A stretch of 64,000 bases of DNA from Rhizophagus irregularis (Eukaryota > Glomeromycota > Glomeromycetes > Glomerales > Glomeraceae): assembly GCF_026210795.1 (NCBI RefSeq), contig NC_089432.1:4278001-4342000 (forward strand), written 5' to 3'. Below are positions 21,093 to 34,290 of this stretch, one piece after another (the stretch's first letter is position 1; every line of letters starts with the position of its first letter). The translations under genes and the position numbers were made by a program. The notes under the pieces are model-generated. The model saw only the letters and a list, made by a program, of their open reading frames with translations. It was not told the DNA's origin and ran no database searches.

Positions 21093-23764
21093 GAACATTG
21101 ATCGTCACCTCGTGATTAGGCCGAATTTTGGTCACGTGATCGATCGTTTCGCTACATCATCTTAAATTCTTTTGAAAATTATTATTAAAGGTTCTTATTT
21201 GTAATCAATCTATTCTATCTGAATAATAAATTAATCTTCACATATTGAAAAATTATTCAAGAACTAAGATTAATTTTAACATCATTGAATAATTCAAACA
21301 TATACAAGTAAAAATATAAAGTATTAGGTCATTTAATAAGAAGAATTTATAAAAGATTTTGGTCACTGATCGTAAAAAAAAAGATTAGTTTTTTATTTAT
21401 ATATGATATTTGATTTGTTTACCATAAAAGGATGTCAAGGATGTAACGTAACGGAGATTTATATTCTTGAAAATGAAAATTGGGATTAAATTATTTAAAT
21501 TCCTGATTTGGACAAAAAACTCTCAGATACTTTGGTACTTTTAGTACTAACGTTTAAATTTTTTTTTTTTTTGACTTTTTCTTTTTTTGTATTAAAAACA
21601 GTTGGCTCAAAATTCAAACCACTTCCCATTTTTATCATTTTCTCTTTTTGTAAGAAAAAAAATTTTATCTTAAAAAATTAATTTCTTGAAAATTCCCGAT
21701 ATTTCAATTAAGGTTATAAATTATTTTAATTTTGAAAAAAAAACCTAAAATATATTTATAATCTTCGCAAGCTTAAATAACAATTAATAATGATAATACT
21801 ACATGAAAATTCTAACTTAAACTAAAAATAAACTCTTAATTTACGCTTCTGAATTACAAAAAATTTTGACAATTTATATAAATAAATGAGACATGAATGT
21901 TTCTTATACACAATTTTTAATTCAGACACTAAATTTCAATGCTCGCAAATGTACAGTTCATTTTTAAATAAGATGGATGGAAATAGTTTTTTTTTTTTTT
22001 GATAGGAAACCATTTGGTATTCTTCTAAATCTCTGGCTATTTCTTTACACTTAAACAATTATTATTAATATTGTTTCTTCCTTTTTACTATTTTTTGATG
22101 ATCGTAGTCTTTATTATCATATTGTTTTATCGTTTACCTTAAAGAAAAAAACTTATTATTATAGAATTATAAATTTATTATAGAATTTGGTCTAACTCAA
22201 ATATTTAATGCAATTTTTTATTGTTATTAAGCCTTTTTGATAATATGAACAAGTCATGTAGTCTGATTTTGATAATTTCATAAGCTTTCATCAGTTCCAT
22301 TCTTTGCATATTACAAAATAATCATATTAGTTCAAATTCAATAAAGTTCATTTGTGTCCATTAATTTTTTATGATTGTCACGCTTTATTTTTCATTATTA
22401 TTTCGCACAAAAACTTTTGTTAATTTTAGTTAGTATTTTTTTCCTTTAAAAATCCTTACTTAATTTCCATATCTATATCCATTACCATTTTCAATTTCAG
22501 AATGTTAAGTTTTGATAAGTCAAGATTCAAAGAAAAGGGTATTCTTTGAGTCTTCATGAATGATTATGCACAAATTGTGCAAGTTGATTTAAATGTATCT
22601 CAAAAATTCCTGTAGTAATACTTTCTTCATTAATAACATGATCATAATTAATGGATTTTGCGGTTATTTCATTTTAATGGTATTTTTTGGAAACACGTTT
22701 AGATTTATACTTTTTTTAGTTGTTTAATCACAAGTTTTAGAATGTCGATTTTTTAACTACTTAATTGCATCTTCAGAAAAAATATAATGAAAACGTGTTG
22801 GTCAAAGTAAAATTGCGTGGCTTTTAAGAATTTAGCAGCTTTTTAACTAATCATATTTGCTGCGCCACAGAGAAATTTGAAGGGTCTGTATGAATGATTT
22901 TCAGTGAAAAGACGAGTCAGATAATTTTCATGTCGATAAACATTAAAATGACATCTCGGTGAAATGAAGCTAGGTAATTTTTTCATATCGGTAAAATGGA
23001 AGTCAACAAAATGTAATCGGTTAATTACATAGCGGTGAAATGGCTGGCTATATATCGACATTATAACCTTTAGAGCAAGGCAAGGAACTTGTGCATTGAC
23101 TGTTAAATGATGATTCTTTTCATCTAAAATTTGGGTTAAAGTCTGTAGGAGAATCATGGAGAAGTTATTTTATCAGCTTTGGATTCGGGTCAAATATCTT
23201 TTGTGTAAAAAACTCTGTTGTTTAACAAAGATCAAATAAATGATATGATTGCATTTTAATTACGTTAAAATTTATTTTTTATTAGGAAAAAGTATTTTCA
23301 TAACAGATTGTTTTAGTCCCTGACAGGGTGTTCTAAACTGTTTAATATGTTAATATGAGGTAATAACTTGAAATTAAAAACAGGAGTTGTAACTGAATAT
23401 AATAAATAACTATACATTGTATGTCGGTCAATTTTCCTACATGTATATTGATTTTTTTAAAAAATAATAATTTTGTAAATATATTTAATATAATATTTTA
23501 TTTCTTTATTTAATAATAATAAAAAATTGAAAGAAAAAGAAAAAAAAATTAAAAAAAATTTGGGGAAAGAAAAAGGATAAAGAAAGAAATCGGTTTAAAA
23601 AAAGGGAAATTTCTAAAAAAAAGGAATTCGATAAAAATTAAGTACTGAAAAAAATTCTGAAAAAAAGGACCATAATTTTGTTCAAAAATAAAATAACATT
23701 ACAGTTTAAAAAAAATCGAAAAAAATAATATAAAAAAAAAATCAGTCTTAAAGACTGAAACAAT
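21093..23764. other. Long AT-rich intergenic region, no gene recognised
   Basis: Both strands are full of stops except a 104-codon minus frame at 23157-22843. That frame overlaps a degenerate CGGTGAAATG-type repeat and matches no family I know, so I do not call it. Poly-A/T tracts are frequent around 23500-23760. Confidence 0.45.
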
Positions 23765-24596
23765 TAGTGCTCCTACCGGGTCAGATTTGGTCGGGTTTGG
23801 AGAATATATCCGACTTGACCTGGCAAAAATAGAAATGATCTGATTTTAACCCGACCCGAGTATATTTAATTCAAATGACCCGAGTTAAACCCGAAATTTC
23901 AGTAATTTTTATTGCTGATATATCAAAATATTTTTTCAAACATAATTTTTTCAATAACGCAAGGTAATTGATCTAAAATATGATCATGTAGGTCACACAA
24001 CTTTTTATTATTAAAACAAAAGCTAAGCACGAATTTAAAGATATCTTCAATTCCTGTTTATTTATTGCTTTATATTTGAACTATAAAATCGAAATTGTAT
24101 CACTTGCTTTAACAGAAATTTGACTATATTTTATGTCTGCCAGGACTCTAAACACATGCATGCTCTAATTGTATCTGCTTTAAGACTACATCTTTTTGCA
24201 GCTATCAAATCAGTTCCATCTTTCTACTGGAACGCTGGTTGCTTTATTAATTATCAAAATTGACTTATTAGTTAATGTAATATTAATAATTAATAATAAT
24301 AATTTATACACATATTTGTAATTGCAAGGTGTCTAGCAATTTTCGCTATACTACCTCATTTATCTAACAAAATTATATAAAATTAATCAATATTAACGCA
24401 TAATCAATATGTGATCAGTGATTTTAATGATCATCCGGGTCTAATTCGGGTCAAAACCCAAGTCAAAGAAATGAATAACCCGACCTGACGGGTCGGGTCA
24501 TGCGGGTCACAGGTTATTAAAATTGTTAGTACCGACCCGATTTAAAATTCACTCGGTTAAATTATCCAGGTTAGACCCGAATTTTGCGGAGCACTA
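23765..24596. mobile_element. Small non-autonomous element with TAGTGCTCC ends
   Basis: Inverted ends TAGTGCTCC (23765-23773) and GGAGCACTA (24588-24596) bound an 832-bp stretch. Motifs ACCCGA/TCGGGT recur near both ends. It resembles the outer element at 6019-17156 in design (short TIR, repeated subterminal words, no gene) and is probably hAT-like. No 8-bp flanking repeat is visible, so it is old or the borders are slightly off. Confidence 0.6.
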
Positions 24597-25375
24597 GCTA
24601 TGCAAGGATTTTTAGTGATTACCAAGATTTAAACTTTCAACAAAAGGTAAGACTTTTTATGACCGTCACGCGCCAAGCCCATTTATTATATCAGAAGCAT
24701 GTATCACACATCAAAAAGAACTTTTTAGACAAATCCAATGTTTCACTCTGAAGAAAATCTCATGCAGTCCTTTAGAAAAAAAAACTATTCCATTCAATGC
24801 CATCCATTCTAACGAGTTATTTAACAAATGGAACAAATCAACAAAATTATTACCTCGTTATAATATGGAATAAGTTACGATGTCACCTATAAAGCCAATT
24901 GTCATAGAACACTCATTACATGCCCTAAAAGTTCGAAAAATTTTCAAATTTCAAAATTAATTGATTTTTGAGTTAAAGAAATGTGAAGGGTATTTCAAGC
25001 CACAAAAACCAAATCAAATTACTGAATTGAAGAGTCAATTTTTAGCCGCTAAATGCAAAACTTATATATTTTATGAGTTGCTATCTTTTCTTTATCTATA
25101 TTCCATTTCAAATTCAACACTTACACCATCAGAGTATAATTTTTACGTCCCTTATTTTTTTTTGCTAACAACACACGTAACCAAATACTAGAAAGGTCGA
25201 TCTTAAGCAAATCGATCGTATATACTTTCAACCATAAATTTGTCCACTTTGCCCTTAACACCCAAACCTATTATCAAATACATTATTCCTACTCCAACAT
25301 TAATAATATTCATACAATTTATAGTAAATTTTTTTTTCAAATTTCATTATGACGTTATTATATGAATGAAATTAC
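24597..25375. other. Intergenic, no gene recognised
   Basis: The 76-codon plus frame at 24961-25191 has no start context or family match. No RNA gene was seen. Confidence 0.4.
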
Positions 25376-25459
25376 TGCGTATTGCGGTACAAACATCGAC
25401 TGATTGACTTTTTGTTTGGTAACAGGGTAATACAGGTAGTACCAAATCACTCTAATCAC

Positions 25460-25510
25460 TCCTGTACGCTTGTACAACTATCATCGGAGAAAAAAAAATT
25501 ATAAATAGGC
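25460..25510 (+). promoter_or_regulatory. TATA box and upstream block of the kinase-Sel1 gene
   Basis: TATAAATA at 25500-25507 lies 80 nt before the ATG at 25587. Just upstream is TGTACAACTATCATCGGAGA plus an A-run. The same order occurs, on the minus strand, before the genes at 38707 and 1071. Confidence 0.6.
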
Positions 25511-25586
25511 AAACAATAAAACTTTCAACAATTTTTTTTTAAATTTTACTGTTAACTTATTAATCAATACATCCTATATTTTCAAA

Positions 25587-27866
25587 ATGCAAGATACCGA
25601 GAATACAAATGAATGGGTTAATTGGATTGAGGAAGTTGTTGATAAAGAATATTTTAAATTTTATGAATACAAACAATTTAATAATATTCAATATATTGGT
25701 ACCGGAGGTTTTGGAAAAGTATATCGTGCAAATTATAAAAATTCAGGAAAACTATTTGCGTTAAAATCTTTTTTAAATCTTAATAACATCACAGTGAAAG
25801 AGATTGTTCGTGAGGTAATTTAATATAAAATACATTCTTTTTCGTTTATGATTTTGTTATAATATAACATTTTAAAAAATTTGAATTTTATTTTAGTTAA
25901 AAATTCAACGTGAAGTTGATTTTCATGATAAAATTATTCGTTGCTACAGAATGACAAAACTTGAGTCAGGTATCATTAAGTTACCTTAATAAATAGTATA
26001 ATATTCTTTTAATCGCAAAATCGCCAAATATATTTTATTAATTATTCCTTTTAATCATTAGAAGATTATAATAATTATTGGGTAGTAATGGAATACGCCG
26101 ATGGTGGTAGTCTTCGAAACTATTTAAAGAAAAACTTTAAAAAGCTTACTTGGGACGACAAATATAGTATGGCATACCAGTTATCTTGTGCCATATTATG
26201 TTTACATAACGAAGGAATAGTGCATCGTGATTAGTATTATTTGTCCGTTTAATAATAATATTATGCTTGTATTACCTACTTATTTGAATTTATATATGTT
26301 TCTTTAATAGCACTCCTGTAATATACTAGTCTGTAATAACACAATCAAGTTAGCAGATTTTGGATTACCAAAAAGAATTGGAGCATCCAATTTTCAATCT
26401 AAATTATTTGGGATGGTCCCTTATGTCGACCCAAAAAGCTTTAGTGGACAAAGTAATAATAATAACCAATCCACACAATTGTACTTATTAAATGAAAATA
26501 GTGATATTTACAGTGTTGGAGTATTATTATGGGAGATATCTAGCGGACAACCTCCTTTTTATGTTGAAGGTGAACAATATGAAATTGGCTTAGCTTTAGA
26601 AATTTCACAAGGTCTTAGAGAAACTGTTGTTCCTAATACTCCTGAAGAATATGTAAAAATATATACTAGTGAGTAAAATTTTAGATTTTATATTTTTATA
26701 ATTTGAATATTATTTTAACTAGTTTTGAATTACATTTATTTCTAGAATGTTGGGATGGAGAACCAGATAATCGTCCAAAAATATATCAAGTTGTTGATTG
26801 GCTAAATGCAATAATTACAAAATCAGATGTAATCATAGAAAACCAACAAATTTCAAATGAACGAGAACTTAATGAGGCTTCTATAAGTAATAATGATTCA
26901 GTATTACAAGTAGAATTATCTCAACTTATTCAAAATTTTGATAAAATAAATATAAAAGAAATTGATCCTATGATAATATTAAGTAAACAAAAAAATTTTC
27001 TAATTGAAGATTTTAACATTATAATTGATGTAATAAATGATTTTATTATTAAATTAAATAATAAAGGGCTAGAATGGAAAGCAGAAAAGCAGAAAACTAT
27101 TGAATATTTTAATAATCATAATTTAGATTCACAAGAAATTTATAATTGGTTGTTAGACAATCAAAATAGTTTAAATCCTATTTTTATTCTTGGATATTTT
27201 AATTATTATGGAATTGTAACAAGTGAAGATAATGAGAAAGCATTTAATTTGTTCATTAATGCGTCAGAAAAAAATCATATATTAGCACAATACTTTGTTG
27301 GTGAATGTTATTTTTATGGAAATGGGACTATAAAAAATGAAAAATTAGCTTACAAATACTATAAGAAAGTAGCTAATAAAAATTTATCAAGTGGACAATT
27401 AAATATTGGTTGTTGTTATGATTATGGAATGGGTATTAAAAAAGATTTAAAAGAGGCATTTTATTGGTATGAAAAAGCTGCAAATAATGGAAATATAACG
27501 GCAATGTACAATCTCGGCCTTAATTATAAAGACGAAAAAGGCGTTAAAAAAGATTATGATAAAGCTTTTGAGTTATTTAAACAATCAGCTAAAGGAGGGT
27601 ATTTGGGTGGAATAATGATGTTAGGATATTGTTATAATAAGGGTATTGGAACTAAAATTGATAAGCAAAAAGCATTTGAATTTTATCAAAATGCTGCAAA
27701 TTTAGGACATAATGGTGCACAAAATAATCTTGCTATAATGTTTCAATTAGGAGATGGGATTGCAAAAGATATAGATAAAGCGATTTATTGGTATAAAAAG
27801 TCTGCTGAACAAGGATATGAATTAGCAAACAATAATTTAATAAAGCTTCAGAATAGTTTATTTTAA
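25587..27866 (+). pseudogene. TKL-like kinase with C-terminal Sel1 repeats, one-base lesion
   Basis: Exons are 25587-25814, 25897-25969, 26062-26233, 26311-26668 and 26746-27866. The N-lobe has GTGGFGKVYRANY and FALKS; the catalytic loop has HRD; then LADFGLPKR; then LLWEISSGQPPF. The last exon encodes about seven Sel1 repeats (AFYWYEKAANNGN-type), a protein-interaction solenoid. Exon 3 is 172 nt, against 173 nt in both paralogues. The missing base falls right after the HRD codons (about 26231), so the normal splice shifts the frame and meets a stop soon after. Otherwise the gene is open throughout and has a TATA box, so it is either a young pseudogene or a sequencing error. Confidence 0.8.
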
Positions 27867-27869
27867 TTA

Positions 27870-29215
27870 TTAAATTATTTAATTTTATCTATTTTATATA
27901 ATTATTTTATATATATTTTCTTTTATATTTAAATGACATTTCAATTTAAAATAAAAAATATTATGATAGAAATATTGGTCATGTAAAATTAACTTTTCGT
28001 TTCTTATAACATAACAATTTTGAAAATGACCTGGCACCTGGCAACCTGGCTTTTAATTTTTTTTTTGCGTGTAAAATTCATATGAAATGTTTTTAATTTT
28101 TTTGGAAATTTAACAAAAACAGACCTGGCTTTGTATGGCCTAAATTATATTTTTTTTAAAATGTAATAATTTAATGCTTGCATTCTTTTCTATTTTTTAA
28201 AAAATTAATTATAGGAAAAAATAAATCATAAAAAGATAATACTAACAAGGTGAAGCATAAATCTAAAGCTTAAATAAAAGAAAGTTGTTGCTTGCTAGCC
28301 AGTTATGATATTTTCTATAAAATGATTTTGATAAAATTGATTTAGCTTTTCTAACTTTTCCCATAAAAAAAAAAAAAGAATTAATTAATAGTTATCACAA
28401 CTATTCTTATTATTAATAATTACAAAAATGTAATGATTACTGAATTTAGATTGAATAATATGCATTGCAACATTTCATTTCTAATTTACATTTTAGCATT
28501 ACTAATTGTTCAAAATTTTTTCTTCTTTTATACAAACTAATTCTTCAATAATACTAGAGTTCCATATCTTATTTGAATAAAATATCCATAAAATGACATA
28601 TGTTGTCTAATTAGTTTTATAAATAATTATTCATAACTAGTGATTTTTTTAATTTACCATTTATATAGGCGATTTTAGATTAAATTTTAGCAAGAGTAGA
28701 ATAAATCTAAAACAATTATAAAGAAGTCATATTATTTTTAAGACTATCATAGTGGAAAACTAAAAATGAAAAAAAGAACTTTGCTGAATTATATCAAATT
28801 GTGCCCAAATAATAAACAAATTGTGGTCAAATCGTGCAAGTAATCGTTGAATTTTTAGTAATGTTCTGGGAACAAGACGACAATCTGGTAAATAATTGTT
28901 TACCTGCAGTTACTGCGCATTAAGATGATTGCAGATCAATTTTTCGATTAATCCGTTACGAAATTAATTTTTTATTTCATCACCTTAATACCCCTGAACT
29001 CCTTTTAACTACTAAATTTATTATCAAAAATGTTTAAACTCTTAACCATTTCGATAAAATATTAAAACAATATTATATATTTATATAACAAAGAAATATT
29101 TGTTCCTCATATATAAATAATTTTCAAATTCGGGACTATCACTGATGTACCATTCATATCAACTTTACCTTATAGAATATACTCAAAGCTTCAATTCAGC
29201 ATTCTCACCCATTAT
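27870..29215. other. Intergenic, no gene recognised
   Basis: AT-rich with long homopolymer runs and no protein family, RNA gene or terminal repeats found. Confidence 0.45.
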
Positions 29216-29219
29216 AATA

Positions 29220-30110
29220 AATTTTAAGGTGAGCCTACAAAAAAAATCATAAAAAACAGTTAATAATCTGTTTCTTCAACCAAAAAATTCAAAAATTTTG
29301 AGGTTCAAATAGCATCAAAACTCATATTATGAAACAAAGTTGAACCCTAAAAAAAATGGTTAGAACAATATGTAAACCATTTTTCAATTTGATACAAAGT
29401 CAAGGTTTCAAAATAATTCTGAAACTTACCATGTCTTTAAAATTCCAAAGGTCAAACTAAAAAACATAAATTCATCAGGATAGCAAAACTTACTATTTTA
29501 TAAAATCCAAACCCTACAAAAGAAAATAAAAAAGAAACCTATAATGTTTCTTTAAAAGTAAAGTTTTGAAGTCCAACTTCGAAACTTACCCATTCAGATA
29601 CAAATGTGGAAAAATGATATTTTTTTTAAAAAATTCTCAAAATGTTTTCAAAACTTAAAAATCGGAACCGGAAAGAACAGTTAACGTTAATAACAGTTCA
29701 TTAAGAGTAAATGAATTAAAGAAAACAAGGAAAAAAACTCACTAAAATTCGAAATGTTAGCTAGTGGCATTTTATTGAGAAAAATAATGAAAATGAATAA
29801 CCTACGCCAAAACTGTACCCTATAAAAAAAAAGAAAATGAAGATAATGTTAGTAAATGTTTTTTTTAATTAAAGCATGATAAAAAATGTTAATTAAAAAA
29901 TGATATACTTTTTTTTTAATCCAGCATCCAGAGACCAGCCACCAAACTATTATAAAATAAAAGAACAAAATATAAGTAAAAGATGTTTCATTTTTTATAA
30001 GTAGGAAAAAAAAACAATAAAAAAAATTTAACCACTTACCATAATTCTTGCATCCAAAGAGACTGGAGTGAGTTACAAGAGAAAAAAAAAAGAAATTATT
30101 TTAACGTTAA
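29220..30110 (-). other. Run of intron-like blocks and tiny exon-like pieces
   Basis: On the minus strand several GTAAGT donors (near 30039, 29588, 29489, 29428) alternate with T-rich stretches ending in TAG. The blocks between are about 18-40 nt, and several begin GGTTTGG- or TTTGG-like (for example GGTTTGGATTTTATAAAATA). Two pieces share a TCTCT(T)TGGATGC motif. No protein family is recognisable, so this may be a decayed gene made of very short exons. Confidence 0.3.
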
Positions 30111-30579
30111 AATTTGTGAAAAATTAAAAATGTGAAATAAAAAGACTTTTCCGAATTTAGAATAGAAATAAAAATTAAAACATTACTAAATGTTTCGTTA
30201 AGAATAAATAACCTCACCACAATCATTTCAACGACATATTTGAATTTTTATAAAATGTGTTAATTGATGAAAATAAAAATATTCTTAAAAGTTTTCTACT
30301 GATTTTCTTCTCATAAATTGAAGAAAATTTTCATTCACCAATTAAGTGAAACTAATTAAAAAGAGGGATGATGATTTTATGGCTAATAAATGTAAGTTAA
30401 TACATTATCAAATGGCACGAGTAATAATTTTTTTAATTTTTGAACGAGATTTCGATGTTATTTCAATTGTTACATTGTCACAAGTTGTGTGTTATATTAC
30501 TATTATATTAGGATCTTAGAATTCTTAAAATGTCTTGGTGGTATTTATCGATTTAGCTAAAATTTAGTAAATAAAGAAT

Positions 30580-30885
30580 TCAAGTTTTGATAAATAAACT
30601 CCTTTTAATTATTATAATTATTATTATCTCATTGTAATCGAAACTTTGGAAACCTAATAAAATTTGATATTGAATTGTTGAATAAGTGCAATTACAAAGT
30701 TTGAAGGGTGCTTTATAATTCTGTATAAATTTTAAATTTTTTTGTGAGAAAATATTAATACTTATATCATCATTATAATTTGAACTTTCCCAAGACGGAC
30801 ATCTTAGTCTGAGTCTTAGAGACAAACTTCTATTAATATAATAAATTAAATTTTCGGATTTATTATTATCCAATCAAAATTCGAT
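30580..30885 (-). pseudogene. Fragment of a multicopy gene, also seen near 46 kb
   Basis: A 97-codon minus frame includes WESSNYNDDISINIFSQKNL. A similar, more decayed copy with ESSNIDDNISISVLSQKNL lies at about 45930-46010. The Asn/Ile-rich style suggests an F-box/LRR-like family common in these fungi. Function is unassigned and the fragment is probably dead. Confidence 0.4.
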
Positions 30886-31521
30886 ACGTTTTAATTTAAT
30901 TATATCAAGATACTTAATTCCGAACATCAAAATAATCATCGATATTCCTAATAATTTTTTATAATTAATAATATCATCAAATAATAGTCTTATTCATTAT
31001 TGTTCTTGATGAAATTAATTGGATATATAAATTAAAAATAAAGATGGATGTTGCTATAATAATAAAGGTCCCTATTAAACTTTTTTTGTTAATAATGAGA
31101 TTATAAGAGAATTATAGAAACATTTAATTGTCGTTCTTAGTAATTTTATATCTAGAATAAATACATTATTTATCAACGGATCTTTCCATTTATTAGCTCA
31201 AAGTAAAATAGACATGAATATAAAGATTCTTCCAAGATTTCTTTATGTAATAATAATTCAATACAATTTTTGGAAGTTACCTCTTGTTATTCTTTTTATT
31301 TAACTAATCTTAAATTGTATTTTTTTTCTTTTGATTTTCGTAAAAACTTTAAATGCTTAATTTGTTTAATACGTGAAATAAAGTAAATATGATCAGCGCT
31401 CACTAATTCATTACACGTGATTAAAGTCACATTCTTTTTTAGTGTACCTCTGACCTGTGTAATTTGTGTCCGTAAATTAAAAAAATAATTTTTCCATAAT
31501 AATATTATGTACATATTCAAA

Positions 31522-31725
31522 ATGTCAGAAATGAATGAATGGTTTAAATGGATTGATGAAGCTATTTCTAAAAGCATATTAAACATTACGAATATAAATA
31601 TTTTAAAAATATTCAAGAAATTTGCATCGGTGGTTTTGGAAAAGTTTATCGTGCGAAATGGAAAAATCTACCTAAATATTTTGCATTAAAATCTCTTAAT
31701 ATTTATGAAGGAGCCATTAAAGAAC
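31522..31725 (+). pseudogene. Kinase N-terminal exon fragment
   Basis: It starts MSEMNEWFKWIDEAISK, a relative of the MQDT..EWVNWIEE start of the nearby kinases. It then shifts frame to HYEYKYFKNIQ, GGFGKVYRAKWKN and YFALKS. The similarity ends near 31725 at an abrupt GC-richer junction (CCCGGGCG). No catalytic domain follows, so it is a truncated, frameshifted duplicate of exon 1. Confidence 0.8.
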
Positions 31726-31754
31726 CCGGGCGTAGTTGCTTCTGATATTGCTAG

Positions 31755-32012
31755 TTAAACATAAGTAGTATTTGACATTAATGGATTTGGATGTGTATCA
31801 TCTTGAAGTTTGTTTCTTGAACCATTTTCGTTTGAATGATTTTCATTTTTTGATGATTTTACTTCCATTTTTAAATATTCAATGTAACTGACTTTACCTT
31901 TTTCAATGAATTCAATTAAACTAAAAAAAAGTAATTACACCTTTTCAAGTTTTTAATCTTTTCATCCTTTTTGTCTAATTCCTTTTCCAGCTTTCTATTT
32001 TCATGAAACCTT
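31755..32012 (-). CDS. C-terminal exons of an unrecognised charged protein
   Basis: On the minus strand a Lys/Glu-rich stretch (ENRKLEKELDKKDEKIKNLKR, split here as ENRKLEKEL and DKKDEKIKNLKR) is followed by a short intron. An exon from about 31922 to the TAA at 31755 follows (SLIEFIEKGKVSYIEYLKME onward). The first part would form a coiled coil. No upstream exons are recognised, so this is a gene fragment of unknown function. Confidence 0.35.
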
Positions 32013-32329
32013 TTATAATAAAAAAAAGTGTAAAATAAAAATCCATTATCCAATTATAAAAAATAACACAAATTATTTTTTTGAGAATGAGTTTTTGAGT
32101 CGCTATAATATCATTTTTTATTTCGAGGTAAAATTTTTTTAACCATGATTTTTAGGTGTAAAATGAAAAATATCTAGTTTGAGGAATAACTTGTCAACAA
32201 AACTTTTATCCCTGATTATATTAAAAGAAATTAAATGTTTTACATTAAAATAAAATTAATAAGTTGTAAAGAGAATTCAAGTATTATTAAAAGAAAATCA
32301 GGATGGTAGTCAACTTTACAGTATAGTCT

Positions 32330-33075
32330 AACATAAATTGTCTTATAACATGTAACAGTTGTAACACCTCTTTTATAAGATTGTGTAAAAGATGTAATTT
32401 AACTTATTAAAATTCTGAAATGATATTGGTTAGTGATTTTGACGGACTGATATACAGTCTAATTATACCTTTTATGTCAAATATTTTTTTTTTACTGATT
32501 TTATTGATGCGCGGTTTAAATTGTTATATAGTAACAAAATAATATGTAACGCGTCTCCACAAGTGATGACTCATAATTAATAAAGATTGAAGTTTAACTA
32601 CTTTAACTTATTAAAATATTGGTTGGTGATTTATATACAGTTTAATTATACCTTTTATGTGCAGTATAAACAATAGACTATTTTTTACTATTTTTCCATT
32701 TTTGCAAGTCCGCAAGAGTTGATTACAATATTAGTATAATTTATACTTTTTATATGAAAAGCTTGTGCAACAAAAAAAAATATTTATATAGTCCTTTTTT
32801 CTTTTTTTTTTATTACACATCCTCTTATTCCAAACATCCTTCTATTCCACACATACACATCCACTTATTTTTTTCCTCCTTTAGAGAAAGGTAACAAACT
32901 TTTTTCGCGCAAATAAATATTTTTGTTTTTTTTTTACGCGAAAAAAATAATATTCTTCCTTTCTATTATTCTTGAGAAAGGTAACAAACTTTTTTTTGCG
33001 CAAATAAATATTCTTATTTTTTTATTGCGCAAAGAAATAAATATTCTTTCCGCAAATATTTTTATTTTCATATAT
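32330..33075. repeat. AT-rich region with two small local duplications
   Basis: A block with ACTTATTAAAAT, TTGGT(T)AGTGATTT and ATACAGT.TAATTATACC occurs at about 32400-32480 and again at 32600-32665. A second block with GAGAAAGGTAACAAACTTTT and GCGCAAATAAATATT occurs at about 32883-32930 and 32974-33020. No gene was recognised. Confidence 0.5.
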
Positions 33076-33339
33076 GTATTTTTTTTATCCATTTAAATAA
33101 ATATTTTTTTTTTTTACACAAATAATTATCTAGGGTATACCATTTATTCCAAGATCAGGACAACAAATGTTGAACAATAAATAAGTATTACTCCTAATAT
33201 GATCAACACAGAGATAAAGTCTAGAAAGGTGAGAAACGTTAGACTAGACTAACCTACTCAAGAAGTCAACCAAAGGATAACATCTCCAAATCATTGTCAT
33301 CAAGACCCAGGTTCTATAACAAAATCAACTGGAATTTAT

Positions 33340-34290
33340 TTATCACATTTAGTACATTTGGTGAGTTATTGTGTTTAAATTTAAAAAGTTTGGGCTTTAA
33401 TTGCAATGAAGGCTTTTTTACGATTTAGTTCATGGGTCTGCTCACGTATGTATATGTCTAAGGTTTTCCAAACTTGCTTAGGCTTATTTGTCGGGATTCT
33501 TTGTGAGTCTAGATGAAATCTGGTATATGTGCCTGAGTAAGCGTGAATGAGCATTCTGATATCAGCCTAGTAATTCAATAACTCATTTATCCGAGTGATC
33601 ATAGGATAACCTTTCTCTTTAATCTAGATTATTATTTTCCTTGCGCAAGAAATCGGATTTAATTTAATTTATCACATGTGGTACATTTGGTGAGTTGTTG
33701 TGTTTAAATTTAAAAAGTTTGGGCTTTAATTGCAATGAAGGCTTTTTTACGATTTAGTTCATGGGTCTGCTCACGTATGTATATGTCTAAGGTTTTCCAA
33801 ACTTGCTTATGCTTATTTGTCGGGATTCTTTGTGAGTCTAGATGAAATCTGGTATATGTGCCTGAGTAAGCGTGAATGAGCGTTCTGATATCAGCCTAGT
33901 AATTTAATAACTCATTTATCCGAGTGATCATAGGATAACCTTTCTCTTTAATCTAGATTATTATTCTCCTTGCGCAAGAAATCGGATTTAATTTAATTTA
34001 TCACATGTGGTACATTTGGTGAGTTGTTGTGTTTAAATTTAAAAAATTTGGGCTTTAATTGCAATGAAGGCTTTTTTACGATTCAGTTCATGGGTCTGCT
34101 CACGTATGTATATGTCTAAGGTTTTCCAAATTTGCTTATGCTTATTTGTCGGGATTCTTTGTGAGTCTAGATGAAATCTGGTATATGTGCCTGAGTAAGC
34201 GTGGATGAGCGTTCTGATATCAGCCTAGTAATTCAACAACTCATTTATCTGAGTGATCATAGGATAACCTTTCTCTTTATTTCTAGGTTA
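33340..34290. repeat. Three tandem copies of a 329-bp unit plus a fourth fragment
   Basis: The landmark GTACATTTGG occurs at 33352, 33681 and 34010, exactly 329 bp apart. A partial fourth copy begins near 34400 (landmark 34428). Copies are nearly identical. On the minus strand each keeps an open stretch (RFHLDSQRIPTNK, QVWKTLDIYIREQTHELN) with no ATG and no family match. The array may be an expanded exon of a lost gene or a plain satellite. Confidence 0.85.

Noticed and set aside
22843..23157. 104-codon minus-strand frame
   Set aside because: It overlaps a degenerate repeat and shows no recognisable family, start context or splice support.
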